A DNA stretch of 6,636 nucleotides from Candidatus Nitrotoga sp. CP45 (GTDB lineage: Bacteria; Bacteroidota; Bacteroidia; Flavobacteriales; Flavobacteriaceae): the NCBI GenBank assembly GCA_943329165.2, contig CALQCV020000112.1, positions 1 through 6,636 on the forward strand, in the 5' to 3' direction. Below the pieces are notes generated by a model that was given only the letters and a program-made list of their open reading frames with translations, did not search any database and was not told where the DNA came from. Positions within the stretch are counted from its first letter, which is position 1, and each line of letters opens with the position of its first letter. Positions 1 to 6,636 of this stretch are shown here, piece after piece. The position numbers were made by a program, and so were the translations under genes.

Positions 1-1805
1 GTCAATACGTGTGTTACGTTGGCATCAATGATAGAACGCATAGCACCTTTCCAACCATAAGAGGTAATGACAGCATCACCTAATGTTTTTCCGTCGCGTA
101 GTTCTTCTTTTGCCCTTTCATAGATGATGATGTTTGCATCAACTGCAGTTCCTAAAGTTAAAACGATACCAGCAATACCCGGCAATGTTAATACAAAACC
201 AAAGCTTGCCATTACACCAAACAAGAAAAGTAAGTTCAATATCAAAGCGGCATTAGCATACCAACCTGCTCTTCCGTAATAGAAAACCATCCATAAACAT
301 ACCATAAGGAATCCTACGATAGACGAAGTTAAACCTGCGTTAATCGCAATTTCTCCTAAAGATGGACCAACAACTTCTGATTGTATAATTTCAGCGGCAG
401 CCGGCAATTTACCGGCTCTTAATACGTTGGCTAAATCTTTAGTTTCAGCAACTTCAAAACTTCCGGTGATTTCTGATCTTCCTCCCGAAATTGGTCCAGT
501 AGAAACTGTAGGAGCAGAATAAACAACGTTATCTAGCGCAATTGCAATATAACCTTTTTGTGTATAAGCTCTTCCTGTTAAGTCTTCCCAGATTCTTGCT
601 CCGGCACCATTCATTTGCATAGAAACTGCTGGTTTGCCCATTTGGTCAAAGGTATCTCTAGCGTCAACAATAACACCACCGCTCATTGGAGCAGCATTGT
701 CTCTGTTTCCTTTTAGAGCATATAAATCAACTGTTTCGGTTTCTTTTTTTGTTTTTTCGTCAACTTTTACATCTGGTTTTCCCCAAGCAAATTTTGCATA
801 ACGCTTGTCTGCAGGTAATAAATTACGGATTTCAGGTCTTCTCAAATATGAGTTGATTGTGGCAGTATCTTTTGGGGAAGCAATTACTAATACCGGTCCG
901 CCACCTTGAGAAATGAATTTATCAAATAATGGATTGTTACCTTTTTTAGACGCAGCTGAATCTTTTACTTTATCATCCGTCAATAATTTGGTCAACGTAT
1001 CTGCTGGTTTAGCAGCGGCAGCTTTGTCTTCGCTTTTAACCGACGCTTTCAAAGCTTCGTTTGCTGCTTGCAAAAAGCCCGTCATTTCTTCTGCTTTATA
1101 CGTTTCCCAAAACTCTAATTCCGCTTTGCTTGAAACTAATTTTTTGATACGGTCTACATCTTTTGCTCCAGGTAATTCAATAAGGATTCTTCCTGTTTGT
1201 CCAAGTTTAACGATATTAGGTTGTGTTACACCAAATTTATCAATACGACTTCTCAATACACCAAAAGCCGATTCAACTGACTCGTCAATTTTTTTAACCA
1301 AGACTTTTTTCACTTGGTCATCTGTCATATTGAAATCGATTTGTCCTTGAAGATTTCTATTCGCAAAAATATCAGGAGAAGCTAATTTCGTAGTTCCTTT
1401 AGTAGCATCAAATGCCTCAAAAAACGCATCAAGATAAGATTGGTTTCCTCTTTGGTTCACTTTTGCATCTTCCAATGCTTTGTTGAAAATCGGGTTTTTA
1501 GAATTGTTAGATAATTGCTTCAAAACATCTTTTACAGATATTTGAAGAATTACGTTGATTCCTCCCTCAAGGTCAAGACCTTTATTGATTTGTTTGTCTT
1601 TTACTTCGTTGTAAGTGAAAAAATCAAGAAAGACCTTTTCTTTTCCGATAGAATCAAGATATTTAATCTCTTTTGCTGGATTGTTTCCTGCGAAGTTTTT
1701 GGCATCCTCTTTTACTTTATTGGCCACAAAAGTGAACGAAAGCGAATAGATACTTACCAATGCAAATAGTATTGCGAAAAATTTAACTAGTCCTTTATTC
1801 TGCAT
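1..1805 (-). CDS. secDF: Protein translocase subunit SecD, probably the N-terminal half of a SecDF fusion (3' end outside window)
   Basis: Accessory inner-membrane subunit of the Sec machinery; in this family it uses proton flow to help draw exported proteins out of SecYEG on the periplasmic side. Translating the minus strand from ATG 1805-1803 gives 601 open codons to the window edge. An N-terminal membrane helix (about residues 7-28) is followed by the SecD signature GLDLEGGINV (76-85), a large periplasmic region, and then membrane helices at about 491-510, 517-538 and 543-562. The last of these carries AVDAN with Asp556, the acidic residue tied to proton use in the family, followed by YERAKEEL. 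The sequence ends inside the next helix (DANVTHVL). An Ala/Lys/Asp-rich stretch (about 253-290) looks like a flexible linker in the periplasmic part. An in-frame TAA six codons upstream fixes the start. Bacteroidota usually fuse SecD to SecF (about 1000 residues); that half is not visible, so the fusion is inferred. It has its own promoter. Confidence 0.95.
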   Translation of the reverse strand, partial: MQNKGLVKFFAILFALVSIYSLSFTFVANKVKEDAKNFAGNNPAKEIKYLDSIGKEKVFLDFFTYNEVKDKQINKGLDLEGGINVILQISVKDVLKQLSNNSKNPIFNKALEDAKVNQRGNQSYLDAFFEAFDATKGTTKLASPDIFANRNLQGQIDFNMTDDQVKKVLVKKIDESVESAFGVLRSRIDKFGVTQPNIVKLGQTGRILIELPGAKDVDRIKKLVSSKAELEFWETYKAEEMTGFLQAANEALKASVKSEDKAAAAKPADTLTKLLTDDKVKDSAASKKGNNPLFDKFISQGGGPVLVIASPKDTATINSYLRRPEIRNLLPADKRYAKFAWGKPDVKVDEKTKKETETVDLYALKGNRDNAAPMSGGVIVDARDTFDQMGKPAVSMQMNGAGARIWEDLTGRAYTQKGYIAIALDNVVYSAPTVSTGPISGGRSEITGSFEVAETKDLANVLRAGKLPAAAEIIQSEVVGPSLGEIAINAGLTSSIVGFLMVCLWMVFYYGRAGWYANAALILNLLFLFGVMASFGFVLTLPGIAGIVLTLGTAVDANIIIYERAKEELRDGKTLGDAVITSYGWKGAMRSIIDANVTHVL

Positions 1806-1860
1806 TATTACTAAAATTAATTAATTTTTTTATTATTGTTTTTCTATAAAAAATAGACTA

Positions 1861-1895
1861 AAATTCAAATAGTTAGAAGCTAAATAGTTGAATTT
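1861..1895 (-). promoter_or_regulatory. Imperfect 16-bp hairpin in the secDF leader
   Basis: Positions 1861-1876 and 1880-1895 are inverted copies matching at 14 of 16 positions, with a 3-nt loop. The outer eight pairs (AAATTCAA with TTGAATTT) are perfect. The hairpin lies about 20 nt after the predicted transcription start and about 55 nt before the secDF start codon. No T-run follows in the transcribed direction, so it is not a standard terminator. A role in mRNA stability, leader regulation or protein binding is possible but unproven; AT-rich DNA yields such structures by chance more often than GC-rich DNA does. Confidence 0.5.
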
Positions 1896-1923
1896 ATCCT
1901 AATCTCACTTTTTTTTAAACGTG

Positions 1924-1954
1924 CAAATATATAATTATAGATAAGATTAACCAA
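1924..1954 (-). promoter_or_regulatory. secDF promoter, Bacteroidota type
   Basis: On the minus strand TTG (1954-1952) is followed after exactly 20 nt by TATATTTG (1931-1924). This fits the Bacteroidota consensus TTG-N(17-23)-TANNTTTG for the primary sigma factor. The predicted start of transcription is near 1917-1920, giving a leader of roughly 110 nt. It lies downstream of the mdh terminator, so secDF is probably transcribed on its own. Confidence 0.8.
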
Positions 1955-1973
1955 TATTTTACTGATTAATATC

Positions 1974-2003
1974 AAAAAAAAGACTGCTATTATGCAGCCT
2001 TTT
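1974..2003 (-). terminator. Rho-independent terminator after mdh
   Basis: Read on the minus strand, AAAAGGCTGC (2003-1994) pairs with GCAGTCTTTT (1987-1978) around the 6-nt loop ATAATA, and eight consecutive T end at 1974. One pair is a G-U wobble that forms only in minus-strand RNA; on the plus strand it would be an A-C mismatch, which agrees with the direction of transcription. The hairpin begins 20 nt after the mdh stop codon. Confidence 0.85.
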
Positions 2004-2023
2004 ATGAATAATTAGAATAAATA

Positions 2024-2959
2024 TTATCCTAATATCGATTTTAGGTCACCATTCATTGCTCTAACGGCATCCGCACTCTTAGCAAATTTTGCTTTTTCAT
2101 CAGCATTTAAAGTGATATCAACAATTTTTTCTACCCCGTTTTTACCTATAATACAAGGCACTCCAATACAAATATCGTTTTGTTCATATTCACCTTCTAA
2201 GAATACCGAACAAGCTATCATTTTCTTTTGGTCATTTACTATACTATCAACCAAATAAGCTACAGATGCACCAGGAGCATACCAGGCGGAAGTACCTAAG
2301 AGTCCAGTTAAAGTAGCACCACCAACCATAGTGTCGGCTGCTACTTTTTCTAATTTTTCTTGAGATAAAAACTCTGAAACCGGAATTCCATTATAAGAAG
2401 CCAAACGTGTTAATGGAATCATTGTGGTATCACCATGACCACCAATAACCATAGCTGAAACATCATTAGAAGGTATGCCCAGTTCTTTTGATAAATAATA
2501 TCTAAAACGAGAACTATCTAAAGCACCACCCATTCCAATGATTCTATTTTTTGGCAAACCTAATGATTTGAATGCTAAATAGGTCATGGTATCCATAGGG
2601 TTAGACACAATTACAAAAGTAGCTTTTGGAGAATGTTTCAACAAGTTTTCTGCAACTGACTTTACAATTCCAGCATTGATACCTATTAATTCTTCTCTAG
2701 TCATTCCTGGTTTTCTAGGTATTCCAGAAGTTATAACTACTACTTCACTATTAGCTGTTTTAGAATAATCATTTGTAACTCCAGTAATTTGGGTATTAAA
2801 TCCTGTATTTGTTGCACATTGCATCAAATCCATTGCTTTACCTTCGGCAAAACCTTCTTTGATATCTAAGATTACTACTTCACTTGCTATTCCTCTATAA
2901 GAGATAACATCTGCACAAGAAGCCCCAACGTTTCCTGCTCCTACAATCGTAACTTTCAT
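2024..2959 (-). CDS. mdh: Malate dehydrogenase, NAD-dependent (LDH-like type)
   Basis: Cytoplasmic TCA-cycle enzyme that interconverts malate and oxaloacetate with NAD. The 311 residues match the LDH-like bacterial MDH class in length. The Rossmann glycine motif GAGNVG is at 7-12, and Asp32 at the end of the second strand points to NAD rather than NADP. The active-site loop IPRKPGMTREEL (80-91) places Arg82 and Arg88 for the dicarboxylate; Arg at the discriminating position favours malate over lactate. Asn120 in VSNPMD, Asp148 and Arg151 in ALDSSR, and the catalytic His175 in GGHGD complete the site. An in-frame TAA three codons upstream fixes the ATG. The gene follows gyrB by 96 nt with no clear terminator or consensus promoter between them, so co-transcription with gyrB is possible. 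A good terminator follows its TAA stop. No residue expected for function appears to be missing. Confidence 0.97.
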   Translation of the reverse strand: MKVTIVGAGNVGASCADVISYRGIASEVVILDIKEGFAEGKAMDLMQCATNTGFNTQITGVTNDYSKTANSEVVVITSGIPRKPGMTREELIGINAGIVKSVAENLLKHSPKATFVIVSNPMDTMTYLAFKSLGLPKNRIIGMGGALDSSRFRYYLSKELGIPSNDVSAMVIGGHGDTTMIPLTRLASYNGIPVSEFLSQEKLEKVAADTMVGGATLTGLLGTSAWYAPGASVAYLVDSIVNDQKKMIACSVFLEGEYEQNDICIGVPCIIGKNGVEKIVDITLNADEKAKFAKSADAVRAMNGDLKSILG

Positions 2960-2991
2960 TTTATGTTAATTTGGTTATGTTTTTATGTTTA

Positions 2992-3019
2992 TTCGGTTAT
3001 TCGGTTATTCGGTTATTCG
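2992..3019. repeat. 8-nt tandem repeat TTCGGTTA, three copies plus a partial fourth
   Basis: Perfect units lie at 2992-2999, 3000-3007 and 3008-3015, and a partial unit (TTCG) at 3016-3019. The array sits between gyrB and mdh, in the predicted 5' leader of mdh. On the transcribed strand it reads as repeated CGAATAAC. Arrays of this kind change copy number easily by replication slippage. It is far too short and regular to be a CRISPR array. Confidence 0.9.
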
Positions 3020-3034
3020 ATTTTACAAATAACC
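3011..3034 (-). promoter_or_regulatory. Hairpin between gyrB and mdh built on the tandem repeat
   Basis: In minus-strand RNA, GGUUAUUUG (3034-3026) pairs with CGAAUAACC (3019-3011) around a 6-nt loop, giving nine pairs including one U-G wobble. On the plus strand that pair would be a C-A mismatch, so the structure suits the transcribed strand. No T-run follows, so it is not a normal terminator; it could protect the end of the gyrB message or shape the mdh leader. Other repeat copies could replace the second arm. Confidence 0.45.
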
Positions 3035-3054
3035 AAATCCACAGATAACCAAAT
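3027..3054. repeat. Direct repeat containing ATAACCAAAT, two copies
   Basis: The copies AAATAACCAAAT (3027-3038) and AGATAACCAAAT (3043-3054) differ at one position and are 16 nt apart; the second ends just before the gyrB stop codon. The inverted form TTTGGTTAT occurs at 2970-2978 next to the mdh start. These elements can pair with each other or with the 8-nt array, so several competing foldings of the gap are possible. Confidence 0.7.
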
Positions 3055-3055
3055 T

Positions 3056-5002
<1,947 letters not shown>

Positions 5003-5035
5003 TTATGGTAAAAAATCTATTTTTTGTCTAACGAG

Positions 5036-5043
5036 CAAATATA
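5036..5043 (-). promoter_or_regulatory. gyrB promoter, -7 element
   Basis: TATATTTG on the minus strand (5043-5036) matches the Bacteroidota -7 box TANNTTTG. No TTG lies 17-23 nt upstream, so the -33 element is weak or absent; the nearest candidate is TTC, 24 nt away. The predicted transcript start is near 5030, leaving a leader of about 34 nt. The flanking sequence closely resembles the secDF promoter. Confidence 0.6.
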
Positions 5044-5052
5044 TAAAAACGC

Positions 5053-5066
5053 ATAGGATTTCCTAT
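5053..5066. promoter_or_regulatory. Palindrome in the gyrB promoter spacer, possible operator
   Basis: ATAGGATTTCCTAT has perfect 6-bp arms (ATAGGA and TCCTAT) around two bases. It lies nine bases upstream of the gyrB -7 box, where a bound protein would overlap RNA polymerase. The position is suggestive, but no regulator is identified and the motif occurs once. Confidence 0.35.
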
Positions 5067-5075
5067 TGAAAATTG

Positions 5076-5086
5076 GGTTTAAAACC
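5076..5086. repeat. Short palindrome GGTTTAAAACC upstream of gyrB
   Basis: Five-base arms GGTTT and AAACC flank one base, just upstream of the other palindrome in the gyrB promoter region. It could be half of a regulatory region or a chance AT-rich palindrome; little more can be said. Confidence 0.25.
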
Positions 5087-5177
5087 TTTAAGTTATTAAC
5101 AAAAAAGTGTCAATTACAATATCAATTTCAATTTCAAAAATCAATAAATGTCAATTATAAAATTGTATAAATCTTGT

Positions 5178-5226
5178 AAAAAACAAATTTTCAAAACAAA
5201 CATAAGCACGCCGTTTTGAAAATTTG
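5178..5226 (-). terminator. Rho-independent terminator after asnB
   Basis: On the minus strand CAAATTTTCAAAAC (5226-5213 region) pairs perfectly over 14 bp with GTTTTGAAAATTTG (5197-5184 region). The loop of 15 nt is followed by six T (5183-5178). Only three of the 14 pairs are G-C, weak for a terminator, while the loop holds a small GC-rich patch (GGCGTGC). It starts about 90 nt after the asnB stop and separates asnB from the gyrB promoter. Confidence 0.75.
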
Positions 5227-5246
5227 AAAATTAAATCAATTCAATC

Positions 5247-5311
5247 TATTTTAAAATTGACTTTTAAAATTGACTTTTAAAATTGTTTTTTGAAATTGTT
5301 TTTTGAAATTG
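5247..5311. repeat. 13-nt tandem array, five units
   Basis: Five adjacent 13-nt units fill 5247-5259, 5260-5272, 5273-5285, 5286-5298 and 5299-5311. The two nearest asnB are identical (CAATTTCAAAAAA on the transcribed strand), the next two are identical (CAATTTTAAAAGT), and the last is CAATTTTAAAATA. All start with CAATTT. The array begins six bases after the asnB stop, so it lies in the asnB 3' untranslated region. The pattern suggests stepwise duplication of neighbouring units. Confidence 0.9.
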
Positions 5312-5317
5312 AAATTA

Positions 5318-6636
5318 CTATTTTATATAAGCATCATCATGAACACTTGCCACAGCTCTTCCTGAGGGATCGTTCATGTTTTTAAACGCCTCATCCCACT
5401 CTAATGCGATTTTGGTACTGCAAGCCACACTGGCTTCCTGCGGAACGCTTAAAGCAGCTGCATCGCTTGGGAAATGTTCTGTAAAAATAGAACGGTAATA
5501 ATACTCCTCTTTCGATGTTGGTGTTTGAATTGGGAATTTAAATTTAGCATTCGCTAATTGCTCATCCGAAATTTCTTTGGCTACCACTTCTTTCAGTGTG
5601 TCAATCCAACTATAACCGACGCCGTCACTAAACTGTTCTTTTTGTCTCCAAGCCACACTTGCTGGTAACATATCTTCAAATGCTTTACGAAGTACCCATT
5701 TTTCCATTCTTTCTCCATTAATCATTTTGTCCTGCGGATTGATTCGCATCGCAACATCCATGAATTCTTTATCTAAAAATGGCACACGTCCTTCAATTCC
5801 CCATGCTGCTAAACTTTTGTTAGCACGAAGGCAATCATACATGTGTAATTTGCTTAATTTACGGACCGTTTCTTCATGGAATTCTCTTGCATTTGGTGCT
5901 TTATGAAAATATAAATAACCTCCAAATAATTCATCTGAACCTTCGCCCGAAAGCACCATTTTTATTCCCATAGATTTAATAACTCGTGCCATCAAATACA
6001 TTGGCGTGGAAGCTCTAATGGTAGTTACATCATACGTTTCTATATTGTAAATCACATCGCGAACAGCGTCCAAACCTTCCTGAATAGTAAACTTAATTTC
6101 GTGGTGAATGGTTCCCAAATGATCTGCTACTACTTGTGCCGCAGCTAAATCAGGGGAACCTTCTAAACCAACTGCAAACGAGTGCAATTGAGGATACCAA
6201 GCATCTACAGTATCACCAGACTCTATACGTTTTTGCGCATATTTTTTGGCTACAGCCGAAGTGATTGATGAATCTAATCCACCGGAAAGCAAAACGCCAT
6301 AAGGTACATCGCTCATCAATTGTCGGTGAACTGCTGCTTCTAAGGCGATTTTAATTTCTTCAATGCTGGTTGCATTTTCTTTTACGGCATCATAATCTGT
6401 CCATTCTCTTTTGTACCATTGTACAAATTCGCCATCTTTACTCGACATATAATGTCCTGGAGGAAACAACTGGATTTTGGTGCAATAGCCTTCTAAAGCT
6501 TTTAATTCGGATGCCACGTAAAAGGTTCCGTTTTGGTCCCAACCAATATACAATGGAATAATTCCCATATGATCACGTGCAATGAAATATTCATCTTTGG
6601 CAACATCATAAATCGCAAAACCAAAAATACCATTCA
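5318..6636 (-). CDS. asnB: Asparagine synthetase B, glutamine-hydrolysing (5' end outside window)
   Basis: Cytoplasmic enzyme that makes asparagine from aspartate, ATP and glutamine. The open frame runs from the right edge to a TAG stop at 5320-5318, giving 438 visible residues; the ATG at 6568 is internal, because GIFGFAIYD and FIARDH upstream of it are also AsnB-like. Roughly 115 N-terminal residues are missing, including the expected Cys1 nucleophile of the glutaminase domain. In visible numbering, the synthetase domain shows the ATP-binding SGGLDSS (117-123), SGEGSDE (229-235), RVPFLDK (283-289) and WRQKEQFSDGVG (329-340), whose Lys is implicated in catalysis. The C-terminus (WDEAF, DPSGRAV) resembles Escherichia coli AsnB (about 554 residues) throughout, so the glutamine-dependent AsnB type is well supported. 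It ends 321 nt before gyrB, with its own terminator; its promoter lies outside the window. Confidence 0.97.
   Translation of the reverse strand, partial: NGIFGFAIYDVAKDEYFIARDHMGIIPLYIGWDQNGTFYVASELKALEGYCTKIQLFPPGHYMSSKDGEFVQWYKREWTDYDAVKENATSIEEIKIALEAAVHRQLMSDVPYGVLLSGGLDSSITSAVAKKYAQKRIESGDTVDAWYPQLHSFAVGLEGSPDLAAAQVVADHLGTIHHEIKFTIQEGLDAVRDVIYNIETYDVTTIRASTPMYLMARVIKSMGIKMVLSGEGSDELFGGYLYFHKAPNAREFHEETVRKLSKLHMYDCLRANKSLAAWGIEGRVPFLDKEFMDVAMRINPQDKMINGERMEKWVLRKAFEDMLPASVAWRQKEQFSDGVGYSWIDTLKEVVAKEISDEQLANAKFKFPIQTPTSKEEYYYRSIFTEHFPSDAAALSVPQEASVACSTKIALEWDEAFKNMNDPSGRAVASVHDDAYIK

Larger units (their letters stand above)
5124..5316. repeat. 17-bp perfect inverted repeat bracketing the asnB 3' region
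   Basis: AATTTCAATTTCAAAAA at 5124-5140 is repeated exactly in inverted orientation at 5300-5316. The right arm overlaps the last 13-nt unit and ends one base before the asnB stop codon on the window coordinates. The 193-bp span encloses the asnB terminator. Its size and terminal inverted repeats recall a small non-autonomous element, but no target duplication or transposase sequence is visible, and the arms are low in complexity. Confidence 0.6.

Noticed and set aside
913..1769. Open frames on the plus strand across secDF (for example 913-1350 and 1515-1769)
   Set aside because: They lie antisense to a strongly conserved SecD reading frame, their products resemble no known family, and they have no promoter or leader of their own.
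1806..1918. Leader peptide upstream of secDF, by analogy with arrest peptides that control secDF elsewhere
   Set aside because: The predicted leader has no ATG before the secDF start; a GTG and a TTG open only very short frames (4 and about 11 codons) with no likely arrest sequence.
2024..2959. Lactate dehydrogenase instead of malate dehydrogenase
   Set aside because: Arg82 in the active-site loop IPRKPGM is the malate-type residue; lactate enzymes normally have Gln there.
2992..3019. CRISPR-like array
   Set aside because: The 8-nt units are directly adjacent with no spacers, and no cas genes are present; it is a simple tandem repeat.
3035..3043. DnaA-box-like AAATCCACA near gyrB, suggesting a replication origin
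   Set aside because: Only 7 of 9 bases match TTATCCACA, no cluster of boxes or AT-rich unwinding element accompanies it, and dnaA is not here.
5318..6568. Start of asnB at the ATG at 6568
   Set aside because: The same frame stays open to the window edge and encodes conserved AsnB sequence (GIFGFAIYD, FIARDH) upstream of that Met, so the true start lies outside.

Overview
The window looks like the chromosome of a Bacteroidota bacterium of the Flavobacterium type. The reasons are AT-rich DNA, starts preceded by A/T-rich leaders with no Shine-Dalgarno sequence, promoters of the Bacteroidota form (TTG, about 20 nt, TANNTTTG), a Bacteroidota-style SecD and a short GyrB without the insert found in enterobacterial GyrB. 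All four genes lie on the minus strand, so transcription runs from high to low coordinates. No credible gene lies on the plus strand.

In transcription order: (1) asnB (5318-6636), glutamine-dependent asparagine synthetase B, whose first ~115 residues lie beyond the right edge. (2) A 321-nt AT-rich gap (4997-5317) holding five tandem 13-nt units just after the asnB stop, a rho-independent terminator (5178-5226), a 17-bp inverted repeat enclosing both, two small palindromes and the gyrB promoter. (3) gyrB (3056-4996), complete. (4) A 96-nt gap with an 8-nt tandem repeat and several complementary copies of ATAACC/GGTTAT. It has no clear terminator or promoter, so gyrB and mdh may share a transcript. 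(5) mdh (2024-2959), complete malate dehydrogenase. (6) A 218-nt gap with the mdh terminator (1974-2003), a very good promoter (1924-1954) and a ~110-nt leader with an imperfect 16-bp hairpin. (7) secDF (1-1805), the SecD half of a probable SecDF fusion, cut by the left edge.

The genes are housekeeping functions without a shared pathway: asparagine synthesis, DNA supercoiling, the TCA cycle and protein export. I see no mobile element, CRISPR array, RNA gene, defence system or obvious transferred DNA, and no new multi-gene system. What deserves a second look is non-coding: each gap carries repeats or inverted repeats. In two hairpins (1978-2003 and 3011-3034) a G-U wobble pairs only in the minus-strand RNA, which is the transcribed strand.
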